Part shown: in pieces, positions 8,710 through 18,329 of the stretch
How positions within the stretch are numbered: the stretch's first letter is position 1
Layout: every line of letters starts with the position of its first letter
Source: an uncultured Porticoccus sp.
GTDB taxonomy: Bacteria > Pseudomonadota > Gammaproteobacteria > Pseudomonadales > Porticoccaceae
Assembly (NCBI GenBank): GCA_905181945.1
Contig: CAJIZZ010000033.1
Span: forward strand, 1 to 35,000
Direction of reading: 5' to 3'
Length of the DNA: 35,000 nt
Notes under the pieces: model-generated
What the model was told of the DNA's origin: nothing
Seen by the model: the letters and a program-made list of their open reading frames with translations, nothing else
Databases searched by the model: none
Program-made: the position numbers and the translations under genes

Positions 8710-9885
8710 GTGATTTTGAATGTAGTTAAAATGACAGACTTATGCTTGAAAGGAAAACGTGTCCTGATTCGTGAGGATTTTAACGTTCCAATCAAAAATG
8801 GAGTTATTTCTTCAGATGCCCGTATCCGTGCCGCATTACCAACTATTCAGTGTGCTCTGGAGTCTGGCGCTAACGTAATATTAATGTCTCATCTGGGGCG
8901 GCCCACCGAAAATAAGTTTGACCATCAGTATTCTATCCAGCCAGTTGCCAGACACTTAAGCGCACTACTTGGGATGACAGTAAGGGTGGCTTCAGATTGG
9001 ACAGAACGGCTTTCTTGTCATGATGGCGAAATAGTATTACTAGAGAACGTTCGTTTTAATCAAGGAGAAAAAACGAATAGTGAAAGCTTGGCAAAGGCTT
9101 ATGCTTCTATTTGTGATATTTTTGTCATGGATGCTTTTGGGGCCGCACATCGATCTCAGGCTTCTACCCATGGCGTAGCAAAATATGCTCCAGTTGCTTG
9201 CGCCGGACCTTTGTTGGTTCGTGAATTAAAAATGCTTGAGAGGGTCTTGGAAAACCCAGCGCGCCCTATGGTGGCGATTGTGGGAGGATCAAAAGTGTCT
9301 ACAAAGCTTGCTGTGCTAGAGAAAATGTCAGATAAAGTTGATCAGCTCGTGGTAGGCGGCGGTATCGCTAATACTTTCTTGGCAGCACAAGGACTACCGA
9401 TAGGTAATTCACTGTGCGAGCATGACTTCATTGCTGATGCGCAAAGGATTATGCTGAAAACCAATGTACTTCTCCCAACGGATGTCATAGTAGGTCAAGA
9501 ATTTTCAGAGTTTGCTACAGCCACTTTAAAGGCAACGGAAGAAATTTCCAACGAGGATATGATTTTGGATATTGGTCCCGTCTCAGCAAAAAAATTAGCT
9601 AACATGCTAAAGCAAGCCGGGACCATTTTATGGAATGGACCTGTCGGTGTGTTTGAATTCGATCAATTTGGAGAAGGCACTCGAGCAATTGCAGAAGCAA
9701 TTGCCGACAGCAAAGGATTTTCTATTGCTGGAGGCGGAGATACTCTGGCAGCAGCAGATAAATATGGTATTGCCGATAAAATTTCTTATGTGTCCACAGG
9801 TGGGGGCGCTTTTCTCGAATACGTAGAGGGAAAAGTTCTTCCTGCTGTAGAGATTCTTGAGAGCCGATTTAAAATACAGGCTTAA
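8710..9885 (+). CDS. pgk: Phosphoglycerate kinase
   Basis: Pgk transfers phosphate between 1,3-bisphosphoglycerate and ADP. The protein is about 391 aa, the normal size. It shows [10 protein letters not shown] (about 18-27), [29 protein letters not shown], the hinge-region [13 protein letters not shown], and the C-terminal nucleotide-binding GGGDTLAA and [10 protein letters not shown]. No upstream ATG fits: starts are GTG at 8710 (four bases after AAGGA) or TTG at 8716 (ten bases after it). The TTG would give MNVVKMTDL, closest to the family pattern; ATG at 8731 would remove conserved residues. Only seven bases separate it from epd, so the two are one transcript. Confidence 0.96.
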   Translation: MILNVVKMTDLCLKGKRVLIREDFNVPIKNGVISSDARIRAALPTIQCALESGANVILMSHLGRPTENKFDHQYSIQPVARHLSALLGMTVRVASDWTERLSCHDGEIVLLENVRFNQGEKTNSESLAKAYASICDIFVMDAFGAAHRSQASTHGVAKYAPVACAGPLLVRELKMLERVLENPARPMVAIVGGSKVSTKLAVLEKMSDKVDQLVVGGGIANTFLAAQGLPIGNSLCEHDFIADAQRIMLKTNVLLPTDVIVGQEFSEFATATLKATEEISNEDMILDIGPVSAKKLANMLKQAGTILWNGPVGVFEFDQFGEGTRAIAEAIADSKGFSIAGGGDTLAAADKYGIADKISYVSTGGGAFLEYVEGKVLPAVEILESRFKIQA

Positions 9886-9907
9886 GTAAGTTAAAATATA
9901 AAAAACT

Positions 9908-9926
9908 GTAGCTGTTTATCAGCTAC
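9908..9926. other. Hairpin between pgk and fba
   Basis: GTAGCTG (9908-9914) and CAGCTAC (9920-9926) form a perfect seven-base stem with loop TTTAT. On the plus strand no T-run follows, so it does not look like a terminator for pgk. It could be a processing or stability element within a pgk-fba transcript. On the minus strand the stem is followed by T-rich sequence, but no minus-strand gene is there. Confidence 0.45.
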
Positions 9927-9969
9927 CTTAAAGGCTGGGCGACTAGCAGAATTATTGGGGAATAAACTC

Positions 9970-11022
9970 ATGGCTCTTATTTCAATGCGACAATTATTGG
10001 ATCACGCTGCCGAAAATGGATACGGTGTTCCTGCATTTAACGTAAATAATTTGGAGCAAATGCGTGCGATTATGGAGGCTGCAGATATCACTAGCTCGCC
10101 AGTAATTGTTCAAGCCTCGGCGGGCGCCAGAAAATACGCTGGAGCGCCTTTTCTGAGGCATTTAATCTTAGCAGCTATAGAGGAATTTCCTCATATTCCA
10201 GTGTGCATGCATCAAGATCATGGTACGAGCCCTGATATCTGTCAACGCTCTATCCAGCTGGGCTTTAGTTCAGTGATGATGGACGGATCTTTGATGGAAG
10301 ACGGAAAAACTCCAGCATCTTATGAATATAACGTAGCAGTTACAAAAAAAGTAGTTGAAATGGCCCATGCATGTGGGGTGTCTGTAGAGGGCGAGCTGGG
10401 TTGCTTGGGATCTCTGGAGACTGGCCAAGCTGGAGAAGAAGACGGCGTTGGAGCTGAAGGAACTTTGTCTCATGATCAAATGCTAACTGATCCAGAAGAG
10501 GCTGCAGATTTTGTGTCGAAAACGCGCGTAGATGCCCTTGCTATTGCCATCGGAACATCTCATGGCGCCTATAAATTTTCCCGTCCGCCCACAGGAGATA
10601 TTTTAGATATTGACCGGATAAAGGCTATTCACTCCCGTATTCCTAATACACATCTGGTTATGCATGGCTCATCATCGGTGCCGCAAGAATGGTTAACAGT
10701 TATTAATCAATTTGGTGGTGATATACCTGAGACTTACGGCGTACCAGTAGAGGAAATCGTAGAAGGCATAAAGCATGGAGTTCGGAAAATAAACATAGAT
10801 ACGGATCTTCGGTTAGCTTCTACCGGAGCTGTTAGACGCTTTATGGCTGAAAATAAGTCAGAGTTTGATCCTCGAAAATACCTTGCGGAGACAACCCTAG
10901 CCATGAAGAATGTTTGTATTGATAGATATAAATCGTTTGGTACAGCCGGCAATGCGAGAAAAATAAGAGTATCTAGTCTAGATAAAATGCATCAGAATTA
11001 TTCTAGTGGAGCGGTATCCTAG
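9970..11022 (+). CDS. fba: Fructose-bisphosphate aldolase, class II (Calvin-cycle subtype)
   Basis: This enzyme reversibly joins dihydroxyacetone phosphate and glyceraldehyde 3-phosphate into fructose 1,6-bisphosphate, using a divalent metal. The sequence [31 protein letters not shown] is characteristic of the class IIB subgroup named after Calvin-cycle aldolases but common in heterotrophs. [14 protein letters not shown] holds catalytic Asp and metal-binding His, with [27 protein letters not shown] (metal His), [10 protein letters not shown] (metal His) and [10 protein letters not shown] following. I start at the ATG at 9970 (350 aa) rather than TTG at 9955, since family members begin here. 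The upstream GGGG is a modest ribosome site. The gene follows pgk after 84 bases that include a hairpin. Confidence 0.95.
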   Translation: MALISMRQLLDHAAENGYGVPAFNVNNLEQMRAIMEAADITSSPVIVQASAGARKYAGAPFLRHLILAAIEEFPHIPVCMHQDHGTSPDICQRSIQLGFSSVMMDGSLMEDGKTPASYEYNVAVTKKVVEMAHACGVSVEGELGCLGSLETGQAGEEDGVGAEGTLSHDQMLTDPEEAADFVSKTRVDALAIAIGTSHGAYKFSRPPTGDILDIDRIKAIHSRIPNTHLVMHGSSSVPQEWLTVINQFGGDIPETYGVPVEEIVEGIKHGVRKINIDTDLRLASTGAVRRFMAENKSEFDPRKYLAETTLAMKNVCIDRYKSFGTAGNARKIRVSSLDKMHQNYSSGAVS

Positions 11023-11123
11023 TTAGATATTTTTTGTCCATGATGCCATAAGATAAAAAATGGCAGTATTTGGCCGCCACCCTATGTTAATTTAAAATAA
11101 TACAGGTTCGGCAGCAAGAGAAC

Positions 11124-12077
11124 ATGATATTCACGTTTGAATTATTAGAGATGATTCGCAAAGACCTTCAAATCTTAAGTTTTGATGTAGACTTTGATCG
11201 GACAGCCAAAACGACATCTGAACTTAGCTATATCGATCATTATGGATTATCTTTTTCCTCTGAGCACTCTGCAATAAGTCATTGTTTGGGTTTATATACA
11301 TCTGGCGATTTTAAGCTTGCCGCCCAATATTGGCTCCCCGATAATCCCAAAGGCACCTATTTTATTATCCATGGCTATCTGGATCATGTGGGTCTTTATG
11401 GACATCTAATCAAACATCTTGTCAAACTAGGTTATGCGGTAGTTGCATTCGACTTGCCGGGACATGGGTTGTCAAGCGGAGACAGAGCAACAATTAAGAA
11501 CTTTGATCGCTATGCGGACGCTTTTTCTGACTTGTTGTGTAGTTGTGAGGCTCGCTTCCCTAAACCGTGGAAAGCAGTTGGTCAGAGCACAGGAGGGGCC
11601 ATTCTGATTAAGTATCTTTTGAGCCCTAAGGCGCATCATTATGGAAATAATTTTTCTGAGATAATAGTGCTTGCCCCATTAATTCATCCTGTGAATTGGA
11701 AGAAAAATTTGTATGTATATTATTTACTACGTTTATTTTTGAAAAAAATAAAAAGAAAATATAAGCCAAATACAGCCAATGAGAAATTTAATGAATTCGT
11801 AGAAAACCATGACCCGCTTCAGTCCAAATTTATTCTGATAGAATGGATTGGGGCTATGAGATTTTGGATCGAGGAATTTCTAGATTATCCATCGAGCGAT
11901 TACCCCTTAAGAGTTGTTCAGGGAGACCATGATAAGACTGTTGACTGGCAATATAATTTAAAAGTACTAAGAAAGAAGTTCTGTAATATAAAGATTGAAC
12001 TCATACATAGCGCACAGCACCATATGGTAAACGAGGCTCCCTTGCTAAGGAGTAGCGTTTTTAGGTGTCTTGATTGA
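11124..12077 (+). CDS. Alpha/beta hydrolase, serine aminopeptidase S33 / lysophospholipase-like
   Basis: A 317 aa alpha/beta-hydrolase, probably an esterase or lipase. The oxyanion region is YFIIHGYLDHVGLYGHL (about 79-95), then VVAFDLPGHGLSSGDRA, the nucleophile elbow VGQSTGGA (Ser155), a candidate acid in VVQGDHDKTVDW (Asp268 or Asp270) and a candidate base in SAQHHMVNE (His299 or His300). The arrangement resembles monoacylglycerol lipases and PldB-type lysophospholipases, but the substrate is unknown. No signal peptide is visible, so it is probably cytoplasmic. It stands 101 bases after fba with a small TGCCAT/ATGGCA inverted repeat between, and 136 bases before the transporter gene. Residues 195-215 are rich in Lys and aromatics, which could favour membrane contact; that is speculative. 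Confidence 0.8.
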   Translation: MIFTFELLEMIRKDLQILSFDVDFDRTAKTTSELSYIDHYGLSFSSEHSAISHCLGLYTSGDFKLAAQYWLPDNPKGTYFIIHGYLDHVGLYGHLIKHLVKLGYAVVAFDLPGHGLSSGDRATIKNFDRYADAFSDLLCSCEARFPKPWKAVGQSTGGAILIKYLLSPKAHHYGNNFSEIIVLAPLIHPVNWKKNLYVYYLLRLFLKKIKRKYKPNTANEKFNEFVENHDPLQSKFILIEWIGAMRFWIEEFLDYPSSDYPLRVVQGDHDKTVDWQYNLKVLRKKFCNIKIELIHSAQHHMVNEAPLLRSSVFRCLD

Positions 12078-12213
12078 GTGCGTAGAGTTTTTCAGCATCC
12101 AAGCTGATTATTGCATTTATTTCAACTGAACTGGACATTCCGCTGGCTAGCAATAAGAATGTAATTCAAAAAACAACGTCGATGATTTTGTAGTAGAACC
12201 TAAAGGCTGGTGG

Positions 12214-13356
12214 ATGTCGTCACTTTTATTTGAAAAAAAATATGTGGATATAAACAGCATTGGCGCACGCTTGACCGCAATAATGGTCACATTAAGTGCT
12301 ACGGCATATTTGATTAATATGCCTCTAATCTTGGCGCTAGCAGCTAAAGATTTAGGCCTTACTCAGACAACGCCTTTATGGCTTGGAGGGGTTTTTTTGG
12401 GCGGCGTTGCTCTGGCTATGACGCTGTCGACTTTATTTATTTTGCTGGTGAGCTGGAGATCACTGATATTCATAAGCGGGATGATGGGCTTAATGAGTTT
12501 TGCGCTGCCTATATTTGTGTCGGGCTTTACTTTTTTATTGATCTGCCAGGGATTAGCGGGGATTTTTGTTGGTACTAGTTGCGCAGCAGCCGTTACCTGC
12601 CTTGGGGCAAGCCTTAACCCTATCCGTAGTTATGCGTTAGTTTTGAGCCTTCAGGCCGGTGTAGTTGCACTTGCAGCCTACCTGTTACCTCCATCGATCG
12701 CTGAGACAATTAGCTTTAATGACGCACTGATCGCTGCTTCATGTATATGTTTGGTGTCAGTGATATTAAGTCGAATGATGCCCGTAGGATTAAAAAAAGA
12801 GAGAATAAATTTTTTTGTTGACGATGAGAAGAAGGCCCCTGTTCTCTTTGCGTTGCTTGCAGTATTGTTAATATTTTTTGGCGGCAATGTGGTGCGCGGC
12901 ACCATAGAGCCCATAGCTTATGGTGCCGGCCCCCATATGATATTTTTGGCATTGGCTAGCAGTCTGGGGGCTTTGATTGCAGCATTAATGGATATTCGAC
13001 CTAGTTATGCTAAGCCCGCAATAATAGCTTTAGGGCTTGCTATTGTTATTCTGGTGATAGGATTGTCTGGGAATTTGCCACAACCACTCATGTTCGTTGC
13101 CTTTTGTTTTGTTGGAGGGGCGTGGAATTTTTCTGCTGCCTATGCGATGGGGCTGACAGCCAAACTGGACTGTAGTCATCAATATGCGCCGCTAATAGTT
13201 ACGATGCAGATTATAGGTAATGTTGCTGGTTTAACTATTATTGGATTGCTTGACGTCGGAAAGCCTTATATTGCTACCTGTTTCGCTTGGGCGTTAGCTA
13301 TTATTGTTATTATTTTTCTGTTAGCAAGACCCAAGAGCAGCGAGCTGTGTAAATGA
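12214..13356 (+). CDS. MFS-like membrane transporter, substrate unknown
   Basis: The 380 aa protein is almost entirely hydrophobic, with about 12 possible transmembrane segments in two halves separated by a charged loop near residues 190-210 (LKKERINFFVDDEKKAP), the layout of a major facilitator. The first segments (LTAIMVTLSATAYLINMPLILALAA; GGVFLGGVALAMTLSTLF) and the GGAWNFSAAYAMGL stretch are MFS-like, but I cannot identify a transported compound or a named subfamily. The proposed ATG at 12214 lies close to a GG-rich site. Its stop overlaps the srkA start (ATGA), so the two are translationally coupled. Little else can be said from sequence; a non-MFS permease fold remains possible. Confidence 0.7.
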   Translation: MSSLLFEKKYVDINSIGARLTAIMVTLSATAYLINMPLILALAAKDLGLTQTTPLWLGGVFLGGVALAMTLSTLFILLVSWRSLIFISGMMGLMSFALPIFVSGFTFLLICQGLAGIFVGTSCAAAVTCLGASLNPIRSYALVLSLQAGVVALAAYLLPPSIAETISFNDALIAASCICLVSVILSRMMPVGLKKERINFFVDDEKKAPVLFALLAVLLIFFGGNVVRGTIEPIAYGAGPHMIFLALASSLGALIAALMDIRPSYAKPAIIALGLAIVILVIGLSGNLPQPLMFVAFCFVGGAWNFSAAYAMGLTAKLDCSHQYAPLIVTMQIIGNVAGLTIIGLLDVGKPYIATCFAWALAIIVIIFLLARPKSSELCK

Positions 13357-14387
13357 TTAATGGTAATGTGCAAGAACCAGAAGAGGATGCAGTTGATAGC
13401 AGTGATCCCTTGTCGCATCCATTTGATAGCCTGACGCCTAATTTTATTCTTGATGCCATGGAAAGTTGCGGCTATCTCAGTGATGGCCGACTATTTCCCT
13501 TGAATAGCTATGAAAATCGCGTGTATCAAATTGGCATCGAAGACGAAGCTCCATTGATTGGAAAATTTTATCGTCCAAATCGATGGACCACAGAACAGAT
13601 TCTTGAAGAACACCAGTTTTGCTTTGAGTTGGTAGAACAAGAACTACCAGTGGTTGCCCCCATATTGAACGATAAAGGACAAAGTTTATTTCAACATGAA
13701 GGGTTTAGTTTTGCACTTTTCCCTAGAAAGGGTGGACATGGCCCCGAACTAGACAATCTTGATAATTTATATTTGCTTGGCAAGCTACTAGGCAGAATAC
13801 ATGCAATAGGTGCCGTGAGACCTTTCAGTTTTCGTCATATGTTAAATAGCCATACCTTTGGACATGAGCCATCCATGTTGGTGAGCGAGCAATTTATTCC
13901 AAAAGAATTAAAAGCATCTTATGATTCGCTCATCAAAGATCTTATGCAAGCGGTAGATGAAAGCATCAGTAATGCGGGCACTATTCAGCATATACGTGTC
14001 CATGGTGATTGCCATGCAGGCAATATTTTATGGAGGGATGGTAATGCCCATTTCGTAGATCTTGATGACACGCTTATGGCTCCTGCCATTCAGGATATAT
14101 GGATGCTGCTATCAGGAGATAGAGATCGACAGGCTGCGCAGTTATCAGAAATTATAGATGGCTATAATGAATTTTTTGACTTTCATCCGCGAGAGCTTCA
14201 GTTAATTGATGCGCTGAGAACACTGAGAATGATTAATTATACTGCCTGGATAGCTAGACGGTGGAGTGATCCTGCTTTTCCTATGGCTTTTCCTTGGTTT
14301 AATACTATTCGTTTTTGGAGTGAGCATATCTTGGAATTACGAGAGCAGTTTGCAGCTCTAAATGAGCCAACATTGCAGGTGCGCTAA
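13353..14387 (+). CDS. srkA: Stress response kinase A (YihE/RdoA family)
   Basis: SrkA is a Ser/Thr protein kinase of the aminoglycoside-phosphotransferase/choline-kinase fold that in E. coli protects cells under envelope and oxidative stress. The 344 aa protein matches E. coli SrkA through most of its length: PLNSYENRVYQ (49-59), KFYRPNRWTTEQILEEHQF, the catalytic loop VHGDCHAGNILW (about 216-227), the metal-binding DLDD (236-239) and WIARRWSDPAFPMAFPW. The N-terminal 25 residues are acidic and variable. The start codon overlaps the stop of the MFS-like gene by four bases. In E. coli the partner downstream is dsbA; here there is a transporter upstream instead. Confidence 0.92.
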   Translation: MINGNVQEPEEDAVDSSDPLSHPFDSLTPNFILDAMESCGYLSDGRLFPLNSYENRVYQIGIEDEAPLIGKFYRPNRWTTEQILEEHQFCFELVEQELPVVAPILNDKGQSLFQHEGFSFALFPRKGGHGPELDNLDNLYLLGKLLGRIHAIGAVRPFSFRHMLNSHTFGHEPSMLVSEQFIPKELKASYDSLIKDLMQAVDESISNAGTIQHIRVHGDCHAGNILWRDGNAHFVDLDDTLMAPAIQDIWMLLSGDRDRQAAQLSEIIDGYNEFFDFHPRELQLIDALRTLRMINYTAWIARRWSDPAFPMAFPWFNTIRFWSEHILELREQFAALNEPTLQVR

Positions 14388-14421
14388 TAAATTTTTAAGC
14401 CATAGTTATGATATAACACGG

Positions 14422-15126
14422 CTATCTTTTTGCAGGATAAAGAGTTTTTACGCCATCTTTAGTGCCTAGCAGCAAAATATCTGCAGGCCTTATTGCAAAA
14501 ATGCCATTAGTTACAACACCAGTAATATGATTAATTTTTTCTTCCATGGCACACGCTGAAGCTATTGGATGCAGATGATGAATGTCTAGAATGACATTTC
14601 CATTATCGGTTATAATTCCTTGACGATAAACCGGATCTCCTCCTAGCTTGACAACTTCCCTTGCAACATGACTTCTGGCCATAGGAATGACTTCAATCGG
14701 TAATGGAAAGTTTCCTAAGTGCTCCACCCACTTGGATTCATCAGCTATACATAAAAATTCTTGCGCTACAGCAGCAGTGATTTTTTCCCTTGTTAAGGCA
14801 CCACCACCACCCTTCATAAGCTCTAAGTATTGATTTGTTTCATCGGCGCCATCTATGTAAATAGCCACTTCATTGGCGGAATTTAAATCATAAACCTCTA
14901 TGCCGTGGTGTTTGAGTATTCGCTCTGAAGCTTCAGAGCTAGCAACTGCACCTCTAAATTTATTTTTATGCGACGCTAGCAAATCAATAAAAAAATTAGC
15001 AGTAGAGCCGGTACCGATTCCAACAATACTGTCTATGTTTATTTTGCCTAGAGTGTAGTCAACCGCTGCTTGCGCAACAGTTTTTTTGAGAGCGTCTTGT
15101 GTGGTTAAGTCGATATCTAAAGTCAT
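14422..15126 (-). CDS. rpiA: Ribose-5-phosphate isomerase A
   Basis: RpiA interconverts ribose 5-phosphate and ribulose 5-phosphate. Motifs are [32 protein letters not shown] (catalytic Asp/Glu), [13 protein letters not shown] (catalytic Lys) and [11 protein letters not shown]. The open frame reaches 15171, but the first 15 residues have no family counterpart and a TATAAT at 15178-15173 lies directly before that upstream ATG, so the message would begin inside the extension. I therefore choose the ATG at 15126 (234 aa), although it lacks a clear Shine-Dalgarno. It is convergent with srkA and divergent from ilvA. Together with tkt it supplies the non-oxidative pentose-phosphate reactions. Confidence 0.94.
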   Translation of the reverse strand: MTLDIDLTTQDALKKTVAQAAVDYTLGKINIDSIVGIGTGSTANFFIDLLASHKNKFRGAVASSEASERILKHHGIEVYDLNSANEVAIYIDGADETNQYLELMKGGGGALTREKITAAVAQEFLCIADESKWVEHLGNFPLPIEVIPMARSHVAREVVKLGGDPVYRQGIITDNGNVILDIHHLHPIASACAMEEKINHITGVVTNGIFAIRPADILLLGTKDGVKTLYPAKR

Positions 15127-15172
15127 AGTTGAGGTCTTTATTGTTGGGCCGCAAATGATGCACTTGTTCATT

Positions 15173-15178
15173 ATTATA
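15173..15178 (-). promoter_or_regulatory. -10 element upstream of rpiA
   Basis: On the minus strand the hexamer is a perfect TATAAT. No close -35 match is found 16-18 bases upstream. Initiation about seven bases downstream would give rpiA a leader of about 40 bases and exclude the upstream ATG at 15171. Confidence 0.4.
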
Positions 15179-15297
15179 CGGATCAGGGTACGAAATGATA
15201 GAAAATGTCCATCAGTGCTGGCTTTGCATGTAGTGAAAATTTACTATTAGTCCTAGACGGCTTAATCTATAAATTTTAAATTAAATAAAGAGCAAAA

Positions 15298-16809
15298 ATG
15301 CCTACAAGTTACGTAAAACGAATTCTGGATGCTCAGATCTATGACCTAGTTGTAAGAACCCCTATAGACGAGGCTCCGCAACTGTCCTTGAGGCTTGGCA
15401 ACCGCGTTCTATTAAAACGAGAAGACTTGCAGCCAATATTTTCTTTCAAATTGCGCGGGGCATACAACAAGATGTTGTCTCTTGGCAAGGCTGAGCTAGC
15501 CAAAGGGGTTATTGCAGCCTCAGCAGGCAATCATGCTCAAGGCTTGGCTATGGCAGCACAAAAAATAGGCGCTAAGGCAACTATTGTCATGCCAACCACT
15601 ACGCCACAAATTAAAGTAAATGCAGTAAAAGCTCTTGGAGCTAAAGTCATATTACAAGGTGATAGTTATGACGAGGCTTCGGATTATGCTCAAAGACTAG
15701 TAATTGAAAAAGAGATGACCTACATCCATCCTTTTGATGATCCGGAGGTAATAGCGGGCCAGGGCACTATTGCTATGGAGATATTACAGCAAGTCCCTGA
15801 ACGTTTAGATGCTGTTTTTATAGCTGTAGGCGGCGGAGGCCTTTGCGCAGGTATGGCCGCTTACATCAAGACTGTTCGTCCTGAGATTAAGGTGATTGCT
15901 GTTGAGGCTGAAGATTCTGCTTGTTTAGATGCAGCCATGAAAGCGGGGCGCAGGGTTCGCTTAAAGAATGTTGGAATTTTTGCGGATGGTACGGCGGTAG
16001 CGCAAATTGGAAAAGAGACTTTTCGTATTTTAAAGGATACTGTTGATGAGGTTATAACAGTTTCTGTTGATGAAATTTGTGCCAGCATTAAAGATACTTT
16101 TGACGATACCCGCTCTATTTGTGAACCAGCTGGAGCCTTAGGGTTAGCTGGATTAAAAAAGTATGTAGGACGGACCGGGGCAAAAGAACAGACATTGCTA
16201 GCTGTGGAGTGCGGCGCAAATATTAATTTTGATCGCCTCCGCTATATCTCTGAGCGTACTGAAATAGGAGAGAAAAGAGAGGCTATTTTAGCTGTCACTA
16301 TTCCTGAAGAGCCAGGTAGTTTTAAGGCATTCTGTGCTTCTTTAAACAAGCGCAATATCACAGAATTTAATTATCGGATGGGCGGCGCGTCTCAGGCGCA
16401 TATTTTTGTTGGCGTCCAAGTCGTTTCAGACGATGATCGGTATAATCTAGTTGCAGATCTTGGTGACAAAGGATATCCGGTGGTAGATATGACAGATAAT
16501 GAAATTGCTAAATTGCATATTCGTCATATGGTCGGAGGAAGAGCCAAAGAAGCTACTGATGAAATGATATTTACGTTTGAATTCCCAGAACGTCCGGGGG
16601 CATTAATGAAGTTTTTGACAAGACTGGGCGACCGTTGGAATATTTCTATGTTTCATTATCGTAATCATGGCTCGGCTGACGGAAAAGTGCTTGCAGGACT
16701 CCAGATTCCAAGAAAAGACAGAAAGAAGGCGCATGTATTCCTGGATGATCTGGAGTATAGCTGGGCCGAGGAAACAGAAAATCCGGCTTATCAATTCTTT
16801 TTGAGCTAA
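15298..16809 (+). CDS. ilvA: Threonine ammonia-lyase (biosynthetic threonine deaminase) IlvA
   Basis: IlvA converts threonine to 2-oxobutanoate and ammonia, the committed step to isoleucine. The 503 aa length, with a catalytic PLP domain and two C-terminal ACT-like regulatory repeats, marks the allosteric biosynthetic form rather than the short catabolic TdcB. PLP Lys51 lies in FSFKLRGAYNKM; SAGNHAQG (about 75-82) and the glycine loop AVGGGGLCAG follow. The regulatory part begins about residue 325 (REAILAVTIPEEPGSFKAFC) and repeats at DEMIFTFEFPERPGALMKFL, where isoleucine and valine normally bind. Its ATG follows an AAAGAG sequence. It shares a 126-171 base region with rpiA and is convergent with pyk. 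Confidence 0.95.
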   Translation: MPTSYVKRILDAQIYDLVVRTPIDEAPQLSLRLGNRVLLKREDLQPIFSFKLRGAYNKMLSLGKAELAKGVIAASAGNHAQGLAMAAQKIGAKATIVMPTTTPQIKVNAVKALGAKVILQGDSYDEASDYAQRLVIEKEMTYIHPFDDPEVIAGQGTIAMEILQQVPERLDAVFIAVGGGGLCAGMAAYIKTVRPEIKVIAVEAEDSACLDAAMKAGRRVRLKNVGIFADGTAVAQIGKETFRILKDTVDEVITVSVDEICASIKDTFDDTRSICEPAGALGLAGLKKYVGRTGAKEQTLLAVECGANINFDRLRYISERTEIGEKREAILAVTIPEEPGSFKAFCASLNKRNITEFNYRMGGASQAHIFVGVQVVSDDDRYNLVADLGDKGYPVVDMTDNEIAKLHIRHMVGGRAKEATDEMIFTFEFPERPGALMKFLTRLGDRWNISMFHYRNHGSADGKVLAGLQIPRKDRKKAHVFLDDLEYSWAEETENPAYQFFLS

Positions 16810-16833
16810 GATCGCCTCCTGGTAGGGGCGATC
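16810..16833. terminator. Hairpin between convergent ilvA and pyk
   Basis: GATCGCC (16810-16816) pairs with GGCGATC (16827-16833), with a ten-base loop. It starts directly after the ilvA stop and overlaps the pyk stop codon. There is no T-run on either side, so termination may be partial or Rho-assisted. Confidence 0.45.
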
Positions 16834-18256
16834 ACTCTGTATCGATGACCAACAGATCTGACAGTTGGCGAATTTGTATTGCATCAATGCCTGAACCAGC
16901 TAAAGCATCCGATATTACTACAACCCTATCTTCGGGCAAGAATTCTGTGCGGGTCATAAGAATTTTGGCAGCAGTTGCTAGAGTTTTTTCTGGGTCCTCG
17001 CTGAAAGTTATTCGAAAACTAAGCACATTTCGGTTGAGTACTAGCTGACGACGAGTGCGGCTATCATTAGTAAAAGCGCAAATAATAGGAGTCTGCGGAT
17101 GGCAATTGGTCACATAGTTAGCCATTTTCCCGCGTCTTGTAGGAACAATAATAGCTTTTGCTTTAATAGATTCAGCTAATTTTACTGCAGCAGATGCAAT
17201 CTCTGCATGATCATTTTCTAGCTCCAAATCTTTAACAAACTGTAGACCTGGACTCTGTTCTATTGATTGAGTGATTCGAGAGAGTATTTCGACACACTTC
17301 ACAGGATATTTTCCCATGGCGCTCTCGCCTGACAACATTATAGCATCGGCCTCTTCGTAGACAGCATTAGCCACATCCGTAACTTCAGCTCTAGTAGGTA
17401 TTGGATTTTCTATCATGGATTCCAGCATGTGTGTTGCAACAATTACACGTTTCCCTCGTTGTGCACAAAGTCGAATAATTCGACGCTGAACCCTTGGTAG
17501 TTTTTCGATTGCAATTTCAACACCAAGATCTCCACGCGCCACCATTACGCCATCTGATATGTTAACAATATCGCTAAGATTCTTTACGCCTTCTTGGTCT
17601 TCTATTTTTGAGATAATCTTAATTTTATCAACCTTGTCACCCAGTAGCACTCTTAATTGTTCGACATCCTCTGTATTTCTAACAAATGAGAGCGCGATGA
17701 AGTCCACTTCTTGTTCTATGGAGAATAAAATGTCACGCTTATCTTTTTCAGTAATTGCTGGCAAGTTGACTCGAATACCGGGCAGATTGACATGGCGCTT
17801 ACTTTTTAAAATACCACCATCAATAACTTTGCATTGCATGATTCGGTCCTCTTTGCTTAGCACCTCTAGATTGATGAGACCGTTATCAACCGTAATCATA
17901 TCTCCGATGGTTACATCGTTTATTAAATCCTCGTAATTGACGCTTATTGAAGTCGATTCAACATCTTCTTCCCCGCGAGCTACAATAGAGATTACATCAT
18001 TTTTTTTCAGGTTAAGTTCTTGTTTTATGTCCCCTGTACGAATTTCTGGACCCTGGGTGTCCATAAGAATAGCAATAGGGTTGGGGAGTTTTTTATTTAG
18101 GGTGCGGACTGATTTTATAACCCGTGTATGAGATTCATGGTCTCCATGAGACATGTTCAGGCGAACAATATTCATACCGGCTTCAGCCAGCTGCTGTAGC
18201 ATAGAAAACGACTCTGAAGCTGGCCCGATGGTGCAGATAATCTTAGTTTTTCTCAT
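16832..18256 (-). CDS. pyk: Pyruvate kinase
   Basis: Pyruvate kinase makes pyruvate and ATP from phosphoenolpyruvate and ADP. The protein is 474 aa, the usual bacterial length. The N-terminus MRKTKIICTIGPASES, the substrate segment NMSHGDHESH, LMDTQGPEIRTG, KIISKIEDQEGVKN (active-site Lys region), VMVARGDLGVE, and the signature ATHMLESMIENPIPTRAEVTDVANAV followed by MLSGESA are all intact; the C-terminal regulatory domain ends at VIDTE. The frame is closed downstream by a TGA that overlaps a hairpin. It is followed upstream on the same strand by the folate cyclo-ligase gene, 73 bases away. Which isozyme (PykA or PykF type) it corresponds to I cannot settle. Confidence 0.96.
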   Translation of the reverse strand: MRKTKIICTIGPASESFSMLQQLAEAGMNIVRLNMSHGDHESHTRVIKSVRTLNKKLPNPIAILMDTQGPEIRTGDIKQELNLKKNDVISIVARGEEDVESTSISVNYEDLINDVTIGDMITVDNGLINLEVLSKEDRIMQCKVIDGGILKSKRHVNLPGIRVNLPAITEKDKRDILFSIEQEVDFIALSFVRNTEDVEQLRVLLGDKVDKIKIISKIEDQEGVKNLSDIVNISDGVMVARGDLGVEIAIEKLPRVQRRIIRLCAQRGKRVIVATHMLESMIENPIPTRAEVTDVANAVYEEADAIMLSGESAMGKYPVKCVEILSRITQSIEQSPGLQFVKDLELENDHAEIASAAVKLAESIKAKAIIVPTRRGKMANYVTNCHPQTPIICAFTNDSRTRRQLVLNRNVLSFRITFSEDPEKTLATAAKILMTRTEFLPEDRVVVISDALAGSGIDAIQIRQLSDLLVIDTE

Positions 18257-18329
18257 GGTAAATTTTCTTATTTTTTATTGATTCTAGTGGCAGTAGTTTA
18301 TTCTGTGAGTGCATTTTTACTGAGCAACT

